From: Cerrena zonata
Taxonomy: Eukaryota > Basidiomycota > Agaricomycetes > Polyporales > Cerrenaceae
Assembly (NCBI GenBank): GCA_038087015.1
Contig: JASBNA010000043.1
Coordinates: 124,001-188,000, forward strand
DNA length: 64,000 nt
Direction: 5' to 3'
Shown here: positions 18,664 to 28,466 of the stretch, piece after piece
Layout of the letters: every line of letters starts with the position of its first letter
How positions within the stretch are numbered: the stretch's first letter is position 1
The notes under the pieces: generated by a model
What the model was told of the DNA's origin: nothing
Databases searched by the model: none
The model's input: the letters and a program-made list of their open reading frames with translations, nothing else
Translations under genes and position numbers: made by a program

Positions 18664-19467
18664 CTACTGGACTTCAGTCGAGTTTAAAAAAGGACCAGAT
18701 CTCTTATTGAAATCAGTCAAGTTGAGTGTCTTATCAATAATAGTTCTTTTACCCAAGCCAGTTAAGTTGAATCTTTTTTCAATGCCAGTTAGGTTGAATC
18801 TCTTATCGTTTTGATGATCTCTTTTGTCGAAGTCGGTAAGGTTGAATCTTTTGTCAAGACCGGTTAAGTTGAATCTTTTGTCATTAAGTATTTCCCTTTT
18901 GCCCAAGCTAGTCAAGTTGAATCTTTTTTCAAATCCAGTCAAGTTGGATCTTTTTTCAAATCCAGTCAAGTTGGATCTTTTTTCAAATCCAGTCAAGTTG
19001 GATCTTTTTTCAAACTCAGTCAAGTTGAATCTCTTACCAAGATTTCCTTCATCAGAAGCACCTCTTTTTTCAATATTAGTAAAGTTAGATCTTTTTTCCG
19101 CTTGGTAACCATTACTTTTTTTTGGTTGCACGTTTAAAATAGTAGCAAATTCTCTTTTTTCAAAACCTGGGGTAGTGAACCTTTTTTCATGTTCTTTGAT
19201 GAACTCTTCGGCTTCTTCTCTTTTGTTAAATTTGATTATTGTTGTTGCGCCATTTTCATGTTGCTTTTCAACTGGAACACCGTCATCATTTCCACTTAAC
19301 AGAATTTTGCAATTGTAAGTACCGGCAGTTATAGCTATACAACTAAAGTGGCCTAGATTATCTGGAAGCTCTTCAACTTCAGTCAATTGCTTGGTAGTAT
19401 AACGTTGAAAGTGAGCTGAGATAGATAAAATCAAGGTAAAGATAAAGGTTAAGTATTTGAATTGCAT
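18664..19467 (-). CDS. Secreted Kex2-processed repeat-peptide precursor with NLT heptapeptides
   Basis: The 267-residue protein has a hydrophobic signal peptide (about 1-18), a pro-region with two cysteines (C43, C53), then 17 Lys-Arg sites from residue 95 to 256 cutting it into short peptides. Ten are heptapeptides of the form (F/S)N(L/F)Tx(F/L/I)(E/D/G), at 127, 147, 156, 165, 174, 183, 199, 208, 224 and 233, with three identical SNLTGFE in a row. Others are GASDEGNLG, EILND, DHQND and a 19-mer at 106-124. Every heptapeptide contains an N-x-T sequon. The design is that of fungal Kex2-processed repeat proteins and of alpha-pheromone precursors, but no Ste13-type spacers or full alpha-factor consensus are visible. 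The function is unknown. A TATA-like TATATAA lies near 19535. Confidence 0.82.
   Translation of the reverse strand: MQFKYLTFIFTLILSISAHFQRYTTKQLTEVEELPDNLGHFSCIAITAGTYNCKILLSGNDDGVPVEKQHENGATTIIKFNKREEAEEFIKEHEKRFTTPGFEKREFATILNVQPKKSNGYQAEKRSNFTNIEKRGASDEGNLGKRFNLTEFEKRSNLTGFEKRSNLTGFEKRSNLTGFEKRFNLTSLGKREILNDKRFNLTGLDKRFNLTDFDKRDHQNDKRFNLTGIEKRFNLTGLGKRTIIDKTLNLTDFNKRSGPFLNSTEVQ
18929..19036 (-). repeat. 27-bp tandem repeats inside the peptide precursor
   Basis: Three near-identical 27-bp units coding SNLTGFEKR, plus flanking variant units, make the DNA itself a short minisatellite. This permits copy-number change by slippage or unequal exchange, so peptide number may vary between strains. 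Confidence 0.8.
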
Positions 19468-22115
19468 TGTTCAAGATATTTGTTAATTAATACAAATCAG
19501 TAATAATATTTTGTTGGAATTCTTTGAAACTTTATATAGAAAATTTTGTATACTTTGATTAAAGGGCTATTTAGGTAGTTGAATAGAAAATGATTGTAAA
19601 CTGAATCTCAAGGTTGACAATAAACGGTTGAGCAACTAATTTAATTAGCTACTCATTGTAAATCTATTCACCATGAGTCGTTTCAAGCGTATTTGATATG
19701 GCGTCGCCCTTCTTGACATAAGATAGATTTAAAGCAAAGGTTCCGGCGACACGTTTACCTAAATTCCCAACCGATTTTTCAAAGAAATTTGCAGCTAAAG
19801 TTTAGAGCAATTGCTTCAAAAAGCCATTTTCAAACGTAGAGAGTAGCCCTAGTTCGCGTAGGACTGCTATGTTTTGTAGTGGTATAACTAACTTTTATGA
19901 AATTCGGAACGGTAAGGAGATGTCATTAGTAATTGTCTCAGTTTTGCATAAGGTATGATTTGTAATGAAAGGCTGTAGCCAACCATCCCCCTTTTCAAGA
20001 AATGTAGAAACGGTTGTTGCAAGATAAGTCAAGTGACAGGTTTTGTTCATGGATCCTGCTTTCAGTTTTCAAATTGACGTCTAATACGGCTGTAAGAGAG
20101 TCAAGAAAGTAGAATTGTGTTTATGAAGGACTAGTTTCTACAGCCGGCCTTTGTAGTTATGGAAACGCTCAATGGAGGTCCATTAACTGTTTAATGATGT
20201 GTCAAAGGCATAACCAAAGGTTCCAAATCTTTTACATAGACGACTTGAATCGAAGGTTTAATTTGGCAGCTTAATTTCATCGACGAACAATACACCCTAT
20301 AGGCGAAGGCTTTTAACAATAGAGTGAGAATTCTATTAAAGAAAAAGGATGTACCCTGTTGCCCATAATGGAGAGAAGAAAACGAAAAAAAAGACGGAAA
20401 AAGTAAAAGGGACCGATCACACCAACGAGTTCTGGAATCACATCTGCGGTTCTTGTCTGTGTTCAAATGCCCAAGGAGCAAGCTCGAGATTAAAGAGTAC
20501 CCTGAACAAAAGGTGGATACAAGGTAAGAAGCATATATAAAGAAAAGGTTTAGAGCTAGAGAATTTCAACAGACTAACAAAATTTAACGAAAGCAAACAA
20601 GCTAGATGGACTAAGAGAAAAAACTTTAAACGCCAAACCCATATTCCAAAGCAATGGTTGCAAAAAAAATTATTGACACAAGGAGAAATTGAAGCCTTTT
20701 ATACTTTTGAGTTTTTGGTGGATATAAAGTTTCCGCGGATAAAGCAGAATTCCCCTTTTGGGAGCAGCGATTTTTTTGCAGGTTGGAACCCTCGATTGCA
20801 CATTGATAAGATAAACGATATACAACCAGCTGACAACCAGAGTTAACGATATACAAAGGAGGATACAAAGGAGGATACAAAGGCTCTACAAAAAGAAGAA
20901 CGAAGGACTGGGGTGGACAGCCATGCTGGAGAAACTAGCATACAAAGCTATCATACTTGTTGTGAGGGGGCGTACGTTAAGGGGCAGGGCACCAGATTCA
21001 ATCAGATTCAAGGGTTCAACGTATTATATAAGGAGAAACAAACAGAAATCTACTTCCATATTCCTTGGCGCAAGGCTTCAACGGTTCCAACGTTTGGATT
21101 CAAACTTCGTCTGGTAGAGCAGTTGCAACATCAAACTGATATCATAGTACTGCACATAACCCGCTTATCGTGTGCATTTTCCGAAATCAATCCACTGATT
21201 ACTCAGCTGATGCTAAAGTCGTCGAAAACGTTGTCTAAAGCTTTCAACTCAATGGATTCAGTGATAGTTATCCGGGTAGTCGTATAATCACCAAAAAAAA
21301 TCACGAAATCATCATCAACCCACCATTAAACCACCAATGCAAAAGAAACTTAATCATTGAAAGAGGAAAAAAAATTTGGCTGCAGCAATAAACGCAAACG
21401 CTCGTGCGAGGCTAATTGAACAGCTTTGATGGTTGCCGTTTTGCAAACTGTCGTTCAACTCAAGGATTTAAGTAACGTCGCTTACAGTGTCTTAAACTTA
21501 GCAGTTGGTGATTCATTTTTTTCTTTTCGTCCCTGCGAATTCTGGTTTATTCGGAACAAATTATAAATGCAACCGGGTATTCAAAATGTGCCTCGGATTT
21601 GTCCCATCCACGGCTCCGATACTTCGATATTGGTCTATTCTTGATGTTCACTTGATGATTCATTCAATCAAGAGTCATTGTAAATCATTGCCGTTTCTTA
21701 GACGATTCGTTGTACGTTACTTACATGAATTGGCAAGATTGCTTCGACAAAGTCGGGACTTTGGGTGCATCTGGTGCTGTCACTACGACCCTGTAACTTG
21801 ATTGGTGAGTACGTTTCTTTGTCATTCACCAATTAGTTGGTTAGCTGTAAAAAATGATTCACTCAATTAGAAGACGTTTGCAGTCACTATTGTCGTACCC
21901 ACCGCATTCGACCCACTCGCTCCCACCTCTTCCCCGTCTCCTGTGCTTCCCTGTAGTTTTCCAAGCCCTCACTCCATGCAAGACCACAGATCCTTCGAGG
22001 AGGATCTCCAGGTGAACTGGAGATGGTGCTATACTTGACTGTGAAGTTGTCTCACTCACTGAAAAAAAAAAATAAAGTAAGCGCTAACAAAACGAAAAAT
22101 AAATTAAGAAGAGCT

Positions 22116-22148
<33 letters not shown>

Positions 22149-22806
22149 AATAAAAAAAAGGATTCTCCTAAGCTCAGCCGTCTCGAAAACCTACTACTCC
22201 TCTTCTCTTACCTAACTTCACGGCTAAACCATTGCTTATAGCGATTCGTTTTCTTCAGGTGATTCAAATTATTTAGACAGAGTAATAGCACTTGTCTACT
22301 CCAGTTCAGTCCTAGCGCTCAGGTTTTTTTTTTTTCTTTTACCCGCCCTCCTTACTGATTTTTCAAAGAAAAAAGACATTAGTTATACTATTCAATTTTT
22401 TTGCCATTCAGAAAGTATTTGATATTGACGGCTTCCTACATCATTGAATAATAGTAATCTGTTGATAATTAATTGGCCGTTTGCTTGATTCTTTAAACAC
22501 CACTGGTTTTTTCTTGCTTGTTAATTTTTTCTCCGGGTTATTCGCAAACAAACTAGCCGCCCTAGTGAAATTACGAGAAAGCTTCATCCCAGCAGCTCGA
22601 GTTCCTTTCTAATCCATAAGACTAGACTTCCCCAATACAAAGCAATCGAGATTTGCTCTAGTGCAACTTAACGGCGTAACGTGTTGATGAGTTGGAAAGA
22701 TATTGATCCATAGAGAAGATCTCCATCAACCAATTTCCAAGTTTCTTATTATTTATTTTGTTACTTTATTGTACATTAACTAGATTTATTTCATTTTGAC
22801 TCCATC
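19468..22806. other. 3.3-kb non-coding region between the peptide gene and a zinc-cluster factor
   Basis: No open frame here has composition, length or similarity supporting a gene. The region is the shared upstream side of two divergent genes. It has a triplicated GGATACAAA motif at about 20859-20882 and an A30 tract at 22117-22146. I found no tRNA A/B boxes and no LTR ends by eye. Its length is unusual here, where most spacers are below 0.5 kb, and suggests a large regulatory region, an unseen non-coding RNA or decayed sequence. Confidence 0.5.
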
Positions 22807-25760
22807 ATGCCAAAAAGAGACATTCTGCAAGATTCCCAACCCAGTCTGACGTTACCAAGTAATAGTCCTCTGTTGAGTCTGATTAATCTGAATCAGACTA
22901 ATCACAGTATAATACCTTCTTCTTCTTCCAATACTCCAAAACCAAAACCAACGGAACAAAAACGTAGAAGAGTAACCAGGGCTTGTGATAATTGTCGTCA
23001 GAAAAAAGTGAAATGTGATGGTAAACAACCTTGCATTCATTGTACGGTTTATTCTTATAATTGTACTTATGATCAACCTAATATCCGTAATAAGAAGAAT
23101 ACTGGTATACCGATACCTTCGTATCCTCAAAATAATCCAGCTTTCAATGCAGTGAATGCCAATTCAAATTTGGCCTCCAATACTACTAGTCCCTTAAGTA
23201 TGAACCAATTAAATAGTTTGGTTGCTTCTCCTCTACTGCAATCACTAACTTCGTCGGATATTAATATCAAGAATAATAATTTAGAATTATGCCAAAAAAT
23301 TATGAATTTAATTCTCCCCAAGGTTAAATTCAATTTATTAGACGATAAACCTCAACAATTTGATTTTGATAAATTTCAAAAAGTTTTCCATTATATTCAA
23401 AATAAAAATCCCTCAAGTGTTAGTTTAAATGAGATTTCTGATTTATATCAGGATGGTCCTACTCCAATTACTTCTCCAATAAGCCGACACGAACGCCAAT
23501 CTTCAGTTTCTTCTAATGATGAAAATGCTCTTGGTCGTGAAATTAAAATTATGCTACCTTCTAAAGAAGTGGCTCTACAGTTAATTTATACGACTTGGTA
23601 TAAGGCTTGTGTACTTTTCAGATTTTACCATAGACCCTCCTTATTAGAAGAAGTTGAATTGCTTTATAGTTTGGATCCTTTCAATTATACCGATAGACAA
23701 CAAAAATTCTTACCATTTTTATACTCTATCTTAGGCTTGTGGTTCTCTTTTCTCAAAACTGTCAAAAGATTCCAAAAACAATGAAAGTTTAGAAGATGAT
23801 GGGATTCAGATACTTTCTTGAAGCAAGAAAATTAATCGATATCACCAATGTTGGTGATATCATTTCAATTCAAACAATTGTTATGATGATTATGTATTTA
23901 CAATGTTCAGCTAGATTGTCGACTTGTTATTCCTATATCGGTATTGCTTTAAGAAGTGCTGTCAAAGAAGGTTTACATCGTAATTTATCTATATTCCAAA
24001 ATTCAAAACGTAAACTTGATCCTATCGAAGTGGATACTAGAAAAAGATTGTTTTTCACCATTTATAAGATGGATATTTATATTAATTCTTTACTAGGTTT
24101 ACCAAGATCTATAAGTGAAGACGAATTTGATCAAGAATTTCCTGAAGAACTTGATGATGAAAATATAACCTAGAGATAGCTACTTATATGATAATCAACA
24201 AGGAAGATTGTCATCGTCAGGTTGTGCAAATCATCATACGAAATTAATGCTCATCATTTCACATATCGTGAAAGAACTATATCCAATTAAAGTGAAAAAT
24301 CATGGTAATCCTGATCATGTATCCCCCTGGCCATATCCATAATAAAGTTACTGATATTGAATTGGAATTAAAACAGTGGTTGGAAAATTTACCTGCTGAA
24401 TTAAAACCAACTGATCCTAATAATATTGAATCTAGTAAAAATATCCCTGAAAAATTTCTATTGGCAAACTATTATCTTCACTTAGGTTTTTTGAATTGTC
24501 AAATCATGTTATATAGACCTTTCATTCATTTTATCAGTAATGGAGTTTATTTCCAAGCATCTGATCCTAGATCTTTAATCAGAGGTCGTAATTGTATAAA
24601 AGTTGCCAGAATGGTGGTCAAGTTGGCAAATAAAATGATTGATCAAGATCTCTTGGTGGGTACTTATTGGTTCTCCATGTATACAATATTTTTTTCTATT
24701 GCGTGTCCTCATTTATTATTTCCATTTTGCCAATTATAATAATAATCAAGGTCATAAAGGTGGAGTGAATTATGCTGGGGTTTTATTCGACGATGACTTA
24801 AATATTGATATGATCAAAAAGGATATCGAAATTGGTAAAAAAGTTCTTGATTGTTTGAAGCATAATTCTAATTCTTCTTTAAGAATTTATAATATCTTGA
24901 ATAATTTATTCGAGCAATTGAATAGAAGAACTGCTAATACCTCAAGAGTTAAAAATAACCCCTTAATGACCCAATCTACTTTTGAAGCAAATGATGCTTC
25001 AGTTCAATCAACCTTTCATAACTTTGATAGAATGAATGATTTTAATCAACCTGATGGTCCTCTTTCCCAAAATAATTACGACCAATATTCATCATCACAG
25101 CCAGAATTGAATAGGAGTCGAAGTAATGGTAACTTAAGAAAATATGATGTGAAAAAAGAAGATGATGACTCTCTAAAAGCATTTTTGCTAAAGGGCAACT
25201 TGCAAGATAATTATACCGAGCTTGCAGACCCTTCAAGAGGCCAAAATAGTAATGAAAAATCACCTAGTAAGAATAATAATGAAAGTCCTAAGAAATCATC
25301 TGATGATTTTTCTGGACCAATTCCAACACCTTCGAGTGCAGGTGTACCAAATGGTAGCGTACCTATAAATAACAATTACTCTGGCAATGTTGATTATTTA
25401 CCAGGGGTGATTGATACTTTAGATGCCCAAATATTCGGAAGAATTCTCCCTCCCTATATGTTAGAGAAAAGTGCCAAAAGAGCTGAAGGCGCAGATGCTG
25501 CATCTAATGGGTATTCGTCAAAGAATGATTCAAAGCCATCTCAAAATAATGATTATCGTTCCAAATTTGATGATAATACTACTTCCAATAACAATAGAAG
25601 CGACAGTTTCCAACCACAGCAAAACGTTTCCGGACCGGGTTTAAACTTGGACGATTTTGATTTATCTATGTTGGGTGATAATAACACTTTAGATTATTTA
25701 GATCCCTTTAATCCAATTAATAACGAATCCCCTTATGATTTTAGCAAGCAGAATAACTGA
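22807..25760 (+). CDS. Zn(II)2Cys6 transcription factor of the HAL9/TBS1/ASG1 type, five frameshifts
   Basis: The zinc cluster is RACDNCRQKKVKCDGKQP followed by CIHCTVYSYNC, at about residues 58-85. The fungal middle-homology domain includes YFLEARKLIDITN and LQCSARLSTCYSYIGIALRSA, which closely match the Hal9/Tbs1/Asg1 group (salt, stress and nutrient regulators). The C-terminal 300 residues are Asn/Ser-rich. The frame is broken five times, each repaired by removing one base from a short homopolymer: TT at 23737-23738, GGG at 23801-23803, CC at 24169-24170, CCCCC or CC at 24323-24332, and CC at 24706-24707. The corrected length is 982 codons. No other nonsense change was seen, so sequence error is a serious possibility. 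Confidence 0.72.
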
Positions 25761-28466
25761 TGCATGTCCAACTTCAATTCTTCTCCATTTGTGTTTTAGG
25801 CCTGCTTTATTTATATAATTATTTTGCTTCTTGAATGTTAATCTTCACATTAAGTAGTAATACGTAATATAGATGAACTATTTGTAAGTGTGTTCCATGT
25901 AAAATCAAAAAGGGTTTTCGATGAGTGCTATATGAAGCGTATTGATGTAAAAAGCATTCGCGTGTAATACATTTCGCTTCTTCAAAGGCTGCAAAAAATT
26001 AAATGTTGCACTCTCGATACTGCACATTATTGTACACACAGAATCAATTATTAGTATACTTGGAATCATCATAACCTCATAGTGCGTTCATCTAAAGAGT
26101 ATGAGAAGGGCCCTTGGACATTTCTTGTTGGAGGATTTTAGTTGAAAGTTGAAAAGGTTTTCCATGAATCAAGAGAAAACTGCTCCCGGAAAAGGAAAGA
26201 GAGCCAGGAATCAACATTAGGTTTATTCAATACACCAAAATACCAATGTCTTGAGTATAGCTGGAGTCGGTTCCACTGTATTGATTGATGTCGCTTTGTT
26301 TTATGGATGTGTCTTTTTCGTTGAAAATGTTTTTTTCATTTTTATGTAATTATTTAAAGAATTCTGTAAAACCACCAATTTTTTGACAAAATATGTAAAA
26401 TGACATCTTTGCGAGGGAAATTGATCAAAAAAAAAAAATTAATGGAAAAGTCCTATATCGTCTTTTGAGTTCTTTCGAAGATGTCTTAGAGCCATCCCTC
26501 TTATCACTTTGGAAGCTTGTTTTAGTTTCCCTTTCAGGTTCCTTGATAAAGCGATCTCTTTGTCGTCTTTATAACCAAGTAAAACTTTAACACTAGACGT
26601 TACTCAGTGAAATAATTATAGAAAAAACGAGCTTTTTTGGGGAATTCCTTTCTTACTAATTGTTTAACCATGGGGCTATTGAATAATGAGCAAGAAATAT
26701 ATTTATTGGCTTGCATGTTGCCTCCTCAGTGAAATGTCGAAGCCACTTGCTACTCTCAAGAATGTAACGTAGACGTAATCAGGGGTCTACTGGTTTTTTT
26801 TGCACCCTTGATTGTCTTGAACGATAATATATTTAATGTCCTTATCGTGCCCCGAGCACTAGCAGAGCCCATTGACTTCCCCGAAGTAAAGCCACCTTCG
26901 GCAAAAACTGAAATAGCTCAATTGTGATAAGCTTATTTGCACTACCTATCCAGTTTTCCAATTTTAAACTTTACCGGCCTAAGATTATGTCCGAAAAGAA
27001 ATAGTTGAAGCAGAGAGCTTATCGCACAGCGTTAGACGGGCTGGGTGTGATGTCAGTTAAAGGTAAAAGAATCTCATTCAAATTTTATATGAAAAAAGCC
27101 CTTAGAATTCGGAAATGTCAAACGGGCTTCCTATCAAAGGGTTATTTTTAGACTTTAATCAGGGCCAAATGCTTCACTAGATGGATGCTTATCATCTCAG
27201 CTTTTGCTCTAGATTTCAAGAAAGTAAAGCAAGGAATATTCATACTAAACCTAGTTCAACCTGGGAAATGAAATGAGTAAGCAAAACCAGCTCGTAAGAC
27301 CGTAAGATTAGGGAAATCATCCCTCAGTTAATTGGCAAACAAATTTAAATTCTTGAAATTCTATTGAAAGAATAAGAGACCTACAGATAACCAAGCCGGA
27401 ACATTTGGGTTTAGATTTTCAATTCCAATCATAGCTTATTCACAAAACCCGTAACTTTTATTTTATTTTTAACCCACAAAAAATATTTCTCGGTCAAAAT
27501 AAATTAAAACTTGCGCAAATTTGACAGGCAATTATTTTTTTAACAGCGACTACACAGAAAAAGTGCGCAAAAAGAGTGCTGCTTTTCCTGTTTCATACTA
27601 AGGGCACGGCTCCACATTTTTGAAAAATGATTGGTTCAGATAAACTTTCTGTAAGACTTCTTAACTTCTTATCGATTGACAGAATTCTACATCACTCGAT
27701 TCAGAAGAGTGGGTGGAAGTTTTGAATTTGAAAAACAGTAATGTGGAGGAAGAAAACAATACGGTAAAAAGGAACAATAAACGACCGACTAAAGATCGAA
27801 ATCTTTTATCGGAAAAATGACACTTAAGGTGTGATAGAATAGCTTTGACATTTAGTAGTATTTGCTCAGTACTTAAGTTTTCCAAAGATAACAAAGTAGG
27901 ACGTAGTATGAAGTTTACTAGACCAAACACCTTTATTATCGTAATTAAGCCCCTTGGGAGCTTTATCTTGACAAGATTTGTTATCATAGATATATGGGCT
28001 TTGACAATTAGTGTATCTCTCACGAACATGTTCATATATCATTGAAATTCGCATTACATTGGCGAAGCCAATGCTTTTAACCTGTTACATTTCCATTGTT
28101 CAGAAAAATCATGATTGCACTGCAAAATTTATGTCTTTTCTAACACTTCAACTTGCATGAACACAATAACTGTCAAAGTGTAAGGTATTTTTGGAAAACA
28201 AAATTCATGTTAATAAATTTTACCATTCCTGAACTCAGATGTCAAGAGTGTAAAGTGCTTCGCCAGAAAAGCATAATAAGATTTCGGTCAAAGATAAGTT
28301 TTCATTTTAAGATAAGAACTAGTAGGAGTGTTTGGCGTCGACGTAAGATGACCTTAGTTGAGCTTTCTGCTGTATTTACCCCAATCACTGAAATTTGATA
28401 CAAATATACATATAGAGTTGCAATTTGCTTAGGAATTTGTCAATAGAATTCACGTTCAGTATATCA
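25761..28466. other. 2.7-kb spacer upstream of the OPT array
   Basis: I find no supportable gene. The part near 28153-28175 resembles 35704-35722 upstream of OPT copy 3 (TGCATGAAxACAATAxCTGTC), so remnants of the repeated OPT spacer reach into this region. The rest is unremarkable AT-rich sequence. Confidence 0.4.

Noticed and set aside
20191..22241. Several 60-125-codon open frames in the 3.3-kb spacer
   Set aside because: They show no family motif and biased, low-complexity composition (including a poly-lysine frame over the A30 tract).
23730..24740. Introns instead of frameshifts in the zinc-cluster gene
   Set aside because: The coding similarity continues through the breaks with a one-base offset, and no GTATGT/TACTAAC pairs are present.
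22807..25760. Programmed +1 frameshifting to explain the broken zinc-cluster gene
   Set aside because: The sites share no slippery motif. Only one (ACC TAG near 24168) has a stop at the shift point, and five events in one gene would give almost no full-length protein.
27661..28054. Short open frames on both strands upstream of OPT copy 1
   Set aside because: They overlap each other, have no recognisable motif, and lie in AT-rich spacer.
19468..28466. LTR retrotransposon or other mobile element in the long spacers
   Set aside because: No reverse transcriptase, integrase or transposase frame, no paired LTR ends with TG...CA, and no target duplication were found by eye.
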